Source of the DNA: Paenalicyclobacillus cellulosilyticus
GTDB taxonomy: Bacteria > Bacillota > Bacilli > Alicyclobacillales > Alicyclobacillaceae
Direction of reading: 5' to 3'
NCBI RefSeq assembly: GCF_014647315.1
Contig: NZ_BMOY01000013.1
Span: 1-59,772, forward strand
DNA length: 59,772 bases
A program made the position numbers and the translations under genes. The notes beneath the pieces are model-generated. The model made no database searches. It was not told the origin of the DNA and saw only the letters and a program-made list of their open reading frames with translations. Of the stretch, positions 1 through 7,547 are shown piece by piece. Position 1 is the stretch's first letter. Each line of letters starts with the position of its first letter.

Positions 1-812
1 CGGCGGGGGCCGGTGCGCCATCCGCGGGGACCGGTGCGCCCGCACCTGCGGCAGGCGCTTCGGCGCGCGCGGCGTCGGCTCCGCCCTCCGTGCCGCCGCT
101 TGCCGCGGAGCCGCCGCGGGAGGAGCGGGTGCGCATGTCGCGCCGGCGCCTCACCATCGCCCGCCGCTTGGTGGAAGCGCAGCATACCGCCGCCATGCTC
201 ACCACGTTCAACGAGATCGACATGAGCGCGGTCATCGAAATCCGCAAGCGCCGGCGGGATGCCTTTAAGGAGAAGTACGGGGTGAGCCTTGGCTTCATGT
301 CGTTTTTCACCAAGGCGGTCGTCGGTGCGCTCAAGCAGTTCCCGCGGCTCAACGCCGAAATCGACGGCGAGGACATGATCATCAAGCACTACTACGACAT
401 CGGCATCGCGGTGGCGACCGAAAACGGCCTGGTTGTGCCTGTGGTGCGCAACGCAGACCGGCTCACGTTCGCGGAGATTGAACAGGAGATTGACCGCCTG
501 GCGAAGAAGGCGCGGGCCAATGAACTGACCCTTGCCGATCTCGCCGGGGGCACGTTCACCATCACCAACGGCGGGGTGTTCGGGTCCCTGTTCTCGACGC
601 CCATCCTCAACGCACCGCAGGTGGGCATCCTCGGCATGCACAAGATCCAGGAGCGCCCGGTCGCCGTCAACGGACAGGTCGAGATCCGGCCGATGATGTA
701 CGTGGCGTTGTCGTACGACCACCGCATTGTCGACGGGGCGGAGGCGGTCAGCTTCCTGGCGAAGGTGAAGGAGCTGATTGAGAATCCGGAGACGCTGTTG
801 CTCGAAGGTTGA
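1..812 (+). CDS. odhB: 2-oxoacid dehydrogenase E2 (dihydrolipoyl acyltransferase), C-terminal part, 5' truncated by window
   Basis: The reading frame is open from base 3, so the start lies outside the window. The visible part opens with an Ala/Pro/Gly-rich linker, as found between E2 domains, then a stretch near [16 protein letters not shown] that begins the catalytic acyltransferase core. The core ends with the signature [13 protein letters not shown], whose His and Asp are the catalytic residues of the chloramphenicol-acetyltransferase-like fold. E2 transfers the acyl group from lipoamide to CoA in the cytosolic dehydrogenase complex. The [11 protein letters not shown] form and the [10 protein letters not shown] region resemble succinyltransferases (OdhB/SucB) more than pyruvate E2, but the lipoyl and E3-binding domains are not visible, so the substrate is inferred. 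The last 65 bp overlap the convergent gene on the minus strand. Confidence 0.85.
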   Translation, partial: AGAGAPSAGTGAPAPAAGASARAASAPPSVPPLAAEPPREERVRMSRRRLTIARRLVEAQHTAAMLTTFNEIDMSAVIEIRKRRRDAFKEKYGVSLGFMSFFTKAVVGALKQFPRLNAEIDGEDMIIKHYYDIGIAVATENGLVVPVVRNADRLTFAEIEQEIDRLAKKARANELTLADLAGGTFTITNGGVFGSLFSTPILNAPQVGILGMHKIQERPVAVNGQVEIRPMMYVALSYDHRIVDGAEAVSFLAKVKELIENPETLLLEG

Positions 813-1527
813 CCGCTGCCGCGACGCCGGCGGTTGCAGCGCGCAGCTGCTCTAGGGCGCGCTGCACTTCCGCAATCACGCTCTGGTACTGTGCTCTGTC
901 CCACGCGTTGTACGACGGGTGCGGCACGCCGTGGATGACCTGCCAGCGCGGCCCCATGACCCCCGCAAGCCGGAAGAACTTCTGGGCGAACCGGCCGCAC
1001 GGCACGACCACGCACGGCCGTTCCGCCAGCGCCAGCAGCTTGTCCCGCAGGTACTCGACCATCGCCGCCTGGACGGCGTTGAGCAGCGGATCGCGGTAGT
1101 CGTCGCGCTGGTTGTCCTCCCGGATGCGGGCCAAGGCGGAAAGCCAGTCGCCGTACTGCTCGTGGACCGACCGGTCCCTGTAGGCCGCGGGTTGCAACGG
1201 GATGTTGGAGACGTTCATGAGGCCGATGCAGTCGAGGCTCGGCCGGTTTTTTTGCTCGAGGAGGTTCTTTTTCACCAACAGCCCGACCGGGAACTTGGCG
1301 TACGCCTCGCCGAACAGGTGTTTGGACATGGTCGCGCCGGACGCGCCGGCCACCGGCGCGCGGTACTTGAGCTCTTGCACATGGGGCGATTCAAGCAGAA
1401 AGATGAGCCGGGACTTAGGCCCAATGAGGTCAGGGACCTCGTACGACTGCATCAGGTGCTGGCGCACCTCGACAAACAGAGACTTCAAGTCTTCCGCCGC
1501 GCGTGCGCGGCCGTCTTGGACTGCCAT
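748..1527 (-). CDS. Uracil-DNA-glycosylase-superfamily-like protein
   Basis: A 259-residue protein starting at ATG with a good ribosome site (gggaggt) about 7 bases upstream. Near residue 43 it carries FLLESPH in a beta-strand/loop context that could match the first conserved motif of the UDG fold, and near residue 205 the pair HPSYNAW, similar to the HPS motif of that superfamily. A strand [14 protein letters not shown] precedes it, as in the UDG core. No Fe-S cysteine pattern is obvious, so it is not a standard family 4 enzyme. The C-terminal 30 residues are low complexity (Ala/Ser/Pro) and overlap the 3' end of the convergent E2 gene. Activity on uracil-containing DNA is not established; proteins of this type are often left as hypothetical. 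Confidence 0.55.
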   Translation of the reverse strand: MAVQDGRARAAEDLKSLFVEVRQHLMQSYEVPDLIGPKSRLIFLLESPHVQELKYRAPVAGASGATMSKHLFGEAYAKFPVGLLVKKNLLEQKNRPSLDCIGLMNVSNIPLQPAAYRDRSVHEQYGDWLSALARIREDNQRDDYRDPLLNAVQAAMVEYLRDKLLALAERPCVVVPCGRFAQKFFRLAGVMGPRWQVIHGVPHPSYNAWDRAQYQSVIAEVQRALEQLRAATAGVAAAVNLRATASPDSQSAPSPSPGS

Positions 1528-1616
1528 GCCGTGTACCTCCCGTTCAACGACATTGTAGCAGACGACGCCGCGGCGTGTGCGGTTTTTTGGGTGACCGCGC
1601 GCAGTGTTTCTGCGCG

Positions 1617-1645
1617 TTGCGGTCTGCGGTGAGCCGTGCTATCGT
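1617..1645 (+). promoter_or_regulatory. Candidate sigma-A-like promoter for the TPP-riboswitch operon
   Basis: TTGCGG, a 17-base spacer and TATCGT lie in the gap between the UDG-like gene and the TPP riboswitch. The spacing is ideal but both hexamers are weak matches. The position would give a transcript starting about 45 bases before the aptamer. Confidence 0.35.
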
Positions 1646-1697
1646 AATCATGGAGCCGCGCGGCGGGTTGCCCCGGCGCGGCACCGCACCACCCCAT

Positions 1698-1790
1698 CGT
1701 ACGGGAGCTCGCGGAAGCGGGCTGAGAGGATAGCTAATCCGCTATCGACCGTCGCACCTGATCTGGGTAATGCCAGCGAAGGGAACGCAC
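1698..1790 (+). ncRNA. TPP riboswitch (THI element)
   Basis: The segment holds the conserved THI-element core: GCTGAGAGGA at 1721, then ACCTGATCTGGGTAATGCC starting near 1756 and CAGCGAAGGGAA closing the P1 side. These blocks occur in the right order, with the variable P3 arm in between. TPP binding to this RNA normally shuts off thiamin synthesis or uptake genes. There is no U-run terminator between the aptamer and the gene at 1923. Instead the ribosome site AGGGAGG (1906-1912) is exactly complementary to CCTCCCT (1859-1865), and it can also join a local hairpin with TCCCAGGT (1883-1890). Control of translation initiation is therefore the likely mode. Confidence 0.93.
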
Positions 1791-1922
1791 ATGCCAATGG
1801 CTACACCTTGTGTGCACGGGCGTGTCGCTGTAGCGGATGCTTGCGGCGGCAGCCTATCCCTCCCTGCTCGCGGTCTGTCCAGGTCCCAGGTGCAAAACAC
1901 GACCTAGGGAGGACGGATCCGA

Positions 1923-3323
1923 ATGTCTCACTCCACGCGCGACGTATCCCCGTCTTCGGCAGCGTTTGCATCCACTATCCCGGCCGACACCGCGGACGCA
2001 CCGCACCTGTCCGTCGGCGTCGAAGACCGGTTGCCACCATGGCGTACCCTGTTGCATGGGATCCAGCACGTGCTCGTCTCCAACTGTTGGCTCGATCCGG
2101 TGTTCGTCGCGGCGATGATTGGCCTGCCGGCGGCCATCGCCTCCAACATGGTGAACGCCATCTTCATCGCGGCCGGCATCGTCACCTTGACGCAGGCGAC
2201 CCGTCTCGCCCGCCTGCCGATTGTGCAAGGCCCGTCGGCGGCGTTTGACGCCCTGATGATCGCCGCCGGCAAGGCGAACAACCTGGCTGCGGCGGCCGGC
2301 GGCATTTTGGTGAGCGGCGCCATCATCTTCCTGCTCGCGGTTGCAGGCGTCATCCACCGGTTGCGCCGCCTGTTCACCCCCGTCGTCTCGGGCAGCGTCA
2401 TCACGGTGGTGGGCCTTGCGCTCTCCGGCTTCACCCTGTCCGAGTTTCTCGGCGGATCGCCGGGGACGCCCGGCTTTCTGTCGGCGCAAACCCTCGCCAT
2501 GTCCGTCCCGACGGCGCTCGTCGTGCTCTTGTTGTCGCTGTTCGGCCGCGGGGCCTGGCGTTCGTATGCATTCCTCATCGCCCTCGTCGCGGGGGATGTC
2601 ATCGGTGCCCTGCTCGGCCGCACCCACTTCAACGCGGTGGCCGGCAAGGGATGGCTCGGCTTGCCGCGCGTGTTCCCGTACGGTTGGCCACAGTGGCACT
2701 GGGCGACATTCGTGACGTTTTTCATCGCGTACATCGTCGCGGTGATTGAGGCGCTCGGCGTCTATCAGGCGGCCGCCGAGATGACCGGGGTGGATCTCGA
2801 CGCCCGCCGCATCCGCAACGGGTTTGCGGGCGAAGCGGTCGGGTCGCTGCTCTCGACGGCCATCGGCGGCTTTCCCACCACCGCTTATGCGCAGAACGTG
2901 GGGCTGTTGCGCATCACCGGCGTCGGATCGCGCCATCCGGTGGTCGTCGCCGGCGTCCTGTTTCTCATCCTCGGCCTGGTGCCCAAGGTGGGGGCGGTGC
3001 TGGCCGCCACGCCCGATCCGGTCGTCGGCGGGGTGTTTCTGCCGGCGGCGGCGTCGCTTGTCTACTCGGGGATCTCCATCCTCTTGCGCATGGAGCGGAC
3101 GGAGGTCAACTACACCATTGCCGGCTTGAGCATTCTGTTGGCTGTGGCCCTGCCGCAGAGCGTGGCGGGCATGTCCGGGGCGGCCGCACAACTGTTGTCC
3201 AACAGCGTCCTGGTCGGTGCCGTGACGGCCATCGGGCTGCAGGTGCTCTTGGTCTACGTGCCGCGGGCACTCGGTTGGCGAGGGGGGAAGGGCGGTGCGT
3301 CCCGAGTCGCAGCGCGTGGTTGA
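1923..3323 (+). CDS. NCS2-family permease under TPP riboswitch control
   Basis: A 466-residue polytopic membrane protein of the nucleobase/ascorbate transporter 2 family, of normal length. Family hallmarks include QGPSAAFDALM in the region of transmembrane segment 3 and GGFPTTAYAQNVGLL, the NCS2 signature near residue 320. NCS2 proteins move uracil, xanthine, uric acid or related rings with protons. The riboswitch directly upstream implies a thiamin-related substrate, for example a pyrimidine or thiazole carboxylate; this is inference, since NCS2 members are not established thiamin-precursor carriers. The start is fixed by AGGGAGGA 10 bases upstream. The 3' end overlaps the next gene by 29 bp, so the genes are translationally coupled. 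Confidence 0.88.
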   Translation: MSHSTRDVSPSSAAFASTIPADTADAPHLSVGVEDRLPPWRTLLHGIQHVLVSNCWLDPVFVAAMIGLPAAIASNMVNAIFIAAGIVTLTQATRLARLPIVQGPSAAFDALMIAAGKANNLAAAAGGILVSGAIIFLLAVAGVIHRLRRLFTPVVSGSVITVVGLALSGFTLSEFLGGSPGTPGFLSAQTLAMSVPTALVVLLLSLFGRGAWRSYAFLIALVAGDVIGALLGRTHFNAVAGKGWLGLPRVFPYGWPQWHWATFVTFFIAYIVAVIEALGVYQAAAEMTGVDLDARRIRNGFAGEAVGSLLSTAIGGFPTTAYAQNVGLLRITGVGSRHPVVVAGVLFLILGLVPKVGAVLAATPDPVVGGVFLPAAASLVYSGISILLRMERTEVNYTIAGLSILLAVALPQSVAGMSGAAAQLLSNSVLVGAVTAIGLQVLLVYVPRALGWRGGKGGASRVAARG

Positions 3324-4440
3324 CGAGGTGCTGGCGTACATGCATCGCTTCGCGGGTGAAACGAGTCTTTCCGCTGTCTGCGACGAGGCGTTCGATGCAT
3401 TGGCGCGGCGCATCTTCGCGTATCAATTCGAACACAACCCCCTCTACCGCCGCTATTGCCAGGCACGGCGGCGCACGCCCCATACCGTGCGGCGTTGGCA
3501 GGACATCCCGCCCGTGCCCATCCAGGCGTTCAAGGAGGGCGTGATGTCGGTCGAACCGCCGGAGGAGGCGGTGGCGGTGTTCATGACCAGCGGCACCACC
3601 CGCCCGGACCGGCGCGGACGCAACTTCCATCCGTCGCTTGCGGTGTGGGAGGCGTCGATGCGGACCGGCTTCCGGCGCTTCGTGCTCCCAGAGTCCGCCG
3701 TCCCGGGCGGGCGGATGACGATGTTCGTCCTCTCGCCGGGGGACGACGAGATGCCCAACTCCTCGCTCGCCCACTACTTCACGGTGGCCGTGCAGACGTT
3801 CGGCCGCGCGGACAGCCGCTTCTTCTTCCGCGCCGGCCGGTTGGACGTCGATGCGTTCCTGGACGCCGTCGCGGCAGCGCACGCGGCGGCGCAGCCGGTG
3901 ATGGTGCTCGGGGCCACCTTCGCCTATGCCCACGTCGTCGACGCCCTGCGCGCGCGGGGCGTGCGGGCCGTGCTGCCGCCGGGGAGCCTCGTGTTCGACA
4001 CGGGCGGCATGAAGGGGCATGGCCGCGAGCTTCGCCGCGAAGCGTTTCACGCCTGGATGGCAGAGTGGTTCGGGGTGACGGCGGATCGCTGCATCAACAT
4101 GTACGGGATGACGGAATTGAGCTCCCAGTTGTACGACCAAACCCTTTGCACGAACGGCACGGTGCGTGACAAGACCGGCCCGGCCTGGGTGCGCACGCTC
4201 ATCCTCCATCCGGATACGCTTGTGCCGCTGCCGGAGGGGGAGACGGGCGTCATCGCCCATTACGATCTCGCCAACTGGAACGCGGCGGTGGCCATCCTCA
4301 CGGAAGACCTCGGCGTGCGCACGCCGCACGGTTTCGAACTCATCGGCCGCATTGCGGGCAGCGAGGCGCGCGGGTGTTCGGCGGCCATCGACGAGGTCCT
4401 GCAGGCGGCGCGGGAGACGGCGGGGGATGTTCGTGGCTGA
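3295..4440 (+). CDS. LuxE-like acyl-protein synthetase (AMP-forming carboxylate activation)
   Basis: A 381-residue member of the LuxE family, of typical length, starting at GTG after a purine-rich GAGGGGGGAAGGG site. It contains the ATP-binding SGTTR at residues 99-103 and the adenylation-type YGMTE motif near residue 265. Cys361, in ARGCSAAID 20 residues from the C-terminus, sits where the acylated Cys364 lies in luminescence LuxE. LuxE activates a carboxylate as acyl-AMP and carries it as a thioester to LuxC. No luciferase genes are nearby. The gene overlaps both the permease before it and the reductase after it, which supports one operon. The acid that is activated is unknown; the TPP switch points to a thiamin-related acid rather than a fatty acid. 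Confidence 0.87.
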   Translation: MRPESQRVVDEVLAYMHRFAGETSLSAVCDEAFDALARRIFAYQFEHNPLYRRYCQARRRTPHTVRRWQDIPPVPIQAFKEGVMSVEPPEEAVAVFMTSGTTRPDRRGRNFHPSLAVWEASMRTGFRRFVLPESAVPGGRMTMFVLSPGDDEMPNSSLAHYFTVAVQTFGRADSRFFFRAGRLDVDAFLDAVAAAHAAAQPVMVLGATFAYAHVVDALRARGVRAVLPPGSLVFDTGGMKGHGRELRREAFHAWMAEWFGVTADRCINMYGMTELSSQLYDQTLCTNGTVRDKTGPAWVRTLILHPDTLVPLPEGETGVIAHYDLANWNAAVAILTEDLGVRTPHGFELIGRIAGSEARGCSAAIDEVLQAARETAGDVRG

Positions 4441-5953
4441 GGGACGCGCAGGCTGGCTTGCCGCCGAGGGGGTCATCCGCCTGCCCTTGTGGGTGGTGCC
4501 GCCCGGCGTGGATCTGACACCCGGGCGCACGGTGGCCGTGTCCCTGCCTGGATCCGGGGCGGGAGGGGATGCGCCTGTGCGCGTCGAACTGGTGTATCCG
4601 GAGGTCACGCCCGCCGCGATGGCTGGTTTGGCGGCTGCCGTGCGCAAAGCCTGTGCCGCGTCGCTGGCGCGGCTGAAGACGGCCGAGGTGGTCGATTGGA
4701 TTGACGCGGCGGTCGCCCGTTGGCTCGACCCGGATTACCTGCCGCGCCAGTGGGCGGAACGGCTGCTGCCTCTGCTCACCGGATACGACGCGGAGACGGT
4801 GCGGCTGGAATTGAAGCGCTTGTTGCGCACCTTTCGCCGCAAAGAGCTGTGGCGGTTCCTCGACGCCGACTTTGCGAATCCGGATGTGCTCGACGCGTTC
4901 CGGCCCGGACCGGCGGGGGGATGGGTGCGCGCCTTGGGGCCGCGTCTCTTGGTCCACTACCTGTCCGGCAACGTGCCCGGGCTTTCGGTGTGGAGCCTGG
5001 TGATGGGCTTGTTGGTCAAGGCAGGAACCATTGCCAAGCCGGCGTCGGGCGAGCCGCTCATGGCCGTCTTGTTCGCGCGCACCCTCGCCGACATCCGCCC
5101 GGACCTCGCCGGGGCACTCGCCGTCGTGCCTTGGCGCGGCGGGGACGAGGCGGTGGAAGCGCCGCTGTTGGCGCAGGCGGACGCGGTGGTGGCATACGGT
5201 TCCGATCAGGCGGTCGCCGCGATTGCCCGGCGGGTCCCGCCGCACGCGCGCTTTCTCCGCTACGGCCATCGGATCAGTTTCGCCGTGATCGGCCGCGAAG
5301 CGTTGGCACCCGACCGGTACGCCGACACCTGCCACCGCCTGGCGGACGACATCTGCGTCTACGATCAACAAAGCTGCATGTCGCCGCAGGTGGTGTTCGT
5401 CGAGCGCGGCGGGGCGGTGGCGCCGGCGGCGTTCGCGGCGCTGCTCGCCGCGGAGATGGAACGATACCAGGTGCGGCGGCCGCGCGGTCCTGTCGCGGCG
5501 GAAGAGGCGCTCGCCATCCAGTCGTTTCGCGGTGCGTTTGCGTTTTCCGGTGCGGAGGGCACGCGCGTCTTCGCGAGCACGGACGACACGGCATGGACGG
5601 TGGTGTACCACGAGGAACCTGGTTTCGCACCCACCCCGCTCAACCGGAGCGTCCACGTCCATGCGTGCGACGATGTCGTGACCGCGGTGGAGGCTGCGGC
5701 GCCGTACCGCCCGTACCTGCAATCGGTTGGGGTGGCCATTCATCCTGCGCGGCTCTTTCCCCTCGCCGAGCGGCTTGCGGAGCTCGGTGTCAGCCGGATT
5801 GCGGCGGTGGGGGAGATGACGCGGGCGATGGCCGGATGGCACCACGATGGGCGGCCCAATTTGGCGGACTTGGTGCGGTTTGTGGATATCGAGCCGTCGG
5901 CAGAACGATGGGCAGAAAGGCTGGATGCGGATGTCGAATGGGACGGTGCATGA
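4427..5953 (+). CDS. LuxC-like acyl reductase (aldehyde-forming, NAD(P)H)
   Basis: A 508-residue LuxC/aldehyde-dehydrogenase-superfamily protein. The start at ATG 4427 overlaps the LuxE-like gene by 14 bp. The nucleotide-binding half holds GNVPGLSVWSL and KAGTIAKPASGEP. The catalytic cysteine is probably Cys317 in YDQQSCMSPQ, the position that takes up the acyl group before hydride transfer. LuxC accepts the acyl group from LuxE and reduces it to an aldehyde. The synthetase-reductase pairing is complete here, so the module should convert a carboxylate to an aldehyde at the cost of ATP and NADPH. The substrate is not readable from sequence. Confidence 0.87.
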   Translation: MFVAEGRAGWLAAEGVIRLPLWVVPPGVDLTPGRTVAVSLPGSGAGGDAPVRVELVYPEVTPAAMAGLAAAVRKACAASLARLKTAEVVDWIDAAVARWLDPDYLPRQWAERLLPLLTGYDAETVRLELKRLLRTFRRKELWRFLDADFANPDVLDAFRPGPAGGWVRALGPRLLVHYLSGNVPGLSVWSLVMGLLVKAGTIAKPASGEPLMAVLFARTLADIRPDLAGALAVVPWRGGDEAVEAPLLAQADAVVAYGSDQAVAAIARRVPPHARFLRYGHRISFAVIGREALAPDRYADTCHRLADDICVYDQQSCMSPQVVFVERGGAVAPAAFAALLAAEMERYQVRRPRGPVAAEEALAIQSFRGAFAFSGAEGTRVFASTDDTAWTVVYHEEPGFAPTPLNRSVHVHACDDVVTAVEAAAPYRPYLQSVGVAIHPARLFPLAERLAELGVSRIAAVGEMTRAMAGWHHDGRPNLADLVRFVDIEPSAERWAERLDADVEWDGA

Positions 5954-6818
5954 TAAGATGGCGCACGAAGCCACGGAGATGGCGCATGAGCCGGGGATGG
6001 CGCATGAGCCCACAGTGCAGTCCGCAACGAGTCAAGGTTTTATGGCGCCGGGATTGCGCGGCAAGGTTGTGTTGGTGACCGGAGCGAGCCGCGGCATCGG
6101 GCGCGCGGTCGCGTTGGCGTTCGCGGCGCACGGCGCGTTCGTCGCCGTCAACTACCTGTCGCGCGCCGATCTCGCCGCCGCCGTGGTGGACGAAGCACGC
6201 CGCCTCGGCGGGGACGGCATGGCGGTGCAGGCGGACGTCCGGCAACGGCACGCCGTGGCCCGCATGGTGGCCGAGGTGGTGGCGGCGGCCGGGCGGATCG
6301 ACGTCGTGGTCAACAACGCCCTCACCAACTACCGGTTTGATCCGAAACAACGCCAACTGGCCTGGGAGACGGGATGGCCGCAGGTGGAGGCCCAGGTGGC
6401 GGCGAGCCTTGGCGCGGTGGTGCATATGGCGGAGGCGGTGCTGCCGTATATGCAGGCACAGGCGAGCGGGCGCATCATCCATATCGTCAGCAACCTGGTG
6501 GACTTTCCGCTGGTGCCGTACCACGATTACACGGCGGCGAAGGCGGCCGTCGTCGGGTACTCGCGGTCGCTCGCGGCGGAGGTCGGCCGGTTTGGCATCA
6601 CCGTCAACTGTGTGGCGCCGGGTTTGACGGTGCCGACCGACGCCAGCCGTCCGACGAAGGAAGACGTGCGGGAACAGGTGATCCGCCTGACGCCCATGGG
6701 CCGCCTGGTCACCCCGGACGACGTGGCGGGCGCGGTGTTGTTTCTCGCCTCCGACTGGGCCAGGATGGTGACCGGCCAGTGCCTGCGCGTCGACGGCGGA
6801 TTGGTGATGCGGGACTAG
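5931..6818 (+). CDS. Short-chain dehydrogenase/reductase ending the TPP-controlled operon
   Basis: A classical SDR: TGASRGIGRA for nucleotide binding, NNA in the middle, and the catalytic Tyr-x-x-x-Lys in YTAAK, with a C-terminal VDGGLVMRD typical of FabG-like enzymes. It would reduce the LuxC aldehyde product to an alcohol. ATG 5931 has AGAAAGG nine bases upstream and overlaps the LuxC gene by 23 bp, which fits coupling. The conserved fold begins only around 6042. The extra N-terminus contains three MAHE(A/P) units encoded by near-identical repeats of about 18-21 bp (5957-6013), each offering another in-frame ATG, so the true start is uncertain. Confidence 0.85.
   Translation: MSNGTVHDKMAHEATEMAHEPGMAHEPTVQSATSQGFMAPGLRGKVVLVTGASRGIGRAVALAFAAHGAFVAVNYLSRADLAAAVVDEARRLGGDGMAVQADVRQRHAVARMVAEVVAAAGRIDVVVNNALTNYRFDPKQRQLAWETGWPQVEAQVAASLGAVVHMAEAVLPYMQAQASGRIIHIVSNLVDFPLVPYHDYTAAKAAVVGYSRSLAAEVGRFGITVNCVAPGLTVPTDASRPTKEDVREQVIRLTPMGRLVTPDDVAGAVLFLASDWARMVTGQCLRVDGGLVMRD
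5957..6013 (+). repeat. Three tandem repeats of about 18-21 bp at the SDR start
   Basis: GATGGCGCACGAAGCC, GATGGCGCATGAGCC and GATGGCGCATGAGCC follow one another in frame, encoding MAHEATE, MAHEPG and MAHEPTV. The copies precede the conserved SDR fold and multiply the number of candidate ATG start codons. Confidence 0.8.
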
Positions 6819-6844
6819 CCCCGTCGTGTCCCGGCGCGTCGCTT

Positions 6845-7456
6845 CTATGCGTTCTTCACAATCACTGACTCCAACACGTCCGAGACGTCCTCGCAGCGGT
6901 CGGTCACGTCCTCCAGGATCTCGTACAGTTCTTTGTATTTGATGATGGTGACGGCGTCCCGGGTTTCCGCGAACAGTTCGCGCAACGAGTGGCGCAACAG
7001 CTGGTCCCCGTGTTTCTCCAATTCGTTGAGCTTGCGCGTATGCTGCTGGATGTCGAGGAGCTTGCGGGCGCGCAGCTTGTCCATGGCGGCCAGGATCTCG
7101 GCGGCCGATTCGCGGATGGTGGCTGCAAACTCTTTCATCACCGGCGTGGCGCTCGGGATTTGGTACAGGTCGAAGCGGACGGTGCACGCTTCCAACCCGT
7201 CGACGATGTCGTCCAGTTTCACCGCGAGTTGGAGGAAGTCTTCCCGCTCGAGCGGCGTGATGTACGTGCTGTTGAGCAGCGTGACCAACTCCGCAATCAG
7301 GGTGTCCCCTTTGGTCTCGTGCTCCTTCACCGCTTTGGCCAACGCGGCGGCGTGCGAGAGGTCGGCGAGGTTTTGCTCGAACAGGACCGCGGTCTGGCGC
7401 AGGTTGTCCGCAATCCGCACCAAGTAGTCGAACAATTGATCGCTCCGCTTTGCCAC
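6845..7456 (-). CDS. DUF47 / YkaA-like PhoU-related protein
   Basis: A 203-residue, mostly alpha-helical protein of the DUF47 (PhoU-like) family, the length expected for Bacillus YkaA. Recognisable stretches are HETKGDTLIAEL, TPLEREDFLQLA, LDDIVDGLE and the C-terminal CEDVSDVLE. These acidic E/D-rich motifs bind metals in PhoU relatives. The GTG at 7456 is chosen because AAAGGAG lies eight bases upstream; an ATG at 7492 lacks such a site. Family members often sit beside a Pit phosphate transporter and are thought to regulate it. Here no transporter is adjacent, but a PhoP/PhoR-type pair lies 1.5 kb away. It converges with the SDR gene. Confidence 0.85.
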   Translation of the reverse strand: MAKRSDQLFDYLVRIADNLRQTAVLFEQNLADLSHAAALAKAVKEHETKGDTLIAELVTLLNSTYITPLEREDFLQLAVKLDDIVDGLEACTVRFDLYQIPSATPVMKEFAATIRESAAEILAAMDKLRARKLLDIQQHTRKLNELEKHGDQLLRHSLRELFAETRDAVTIIKYKELYEILEDVTDRCEDVSDVLESVIVKNA

Positions 7457-7547
7457 GGCAGACGGCTCCTTTCCCCACGGCTGGAGGTGCATCCAAGGTC
7501 TACAGTATACTGGTCTTTATCGGAGAAGTCATGTGGAGGGGACGCGG

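Noticed and set aside
1854-3413. Long minus-strand open frame opposite the NCS2 permease (519 codons)
   Set aside because: Composition is Arg/Gly/His-rich without any recognisable motif; it is the antisense shadow of a high-GC gene.
3295-5953. Bioluminescence operon
   Set aside because: LuxE- and LuxC-like genes are present but there are no luxA/luxB genes, and the TPP switch points elsewhere.
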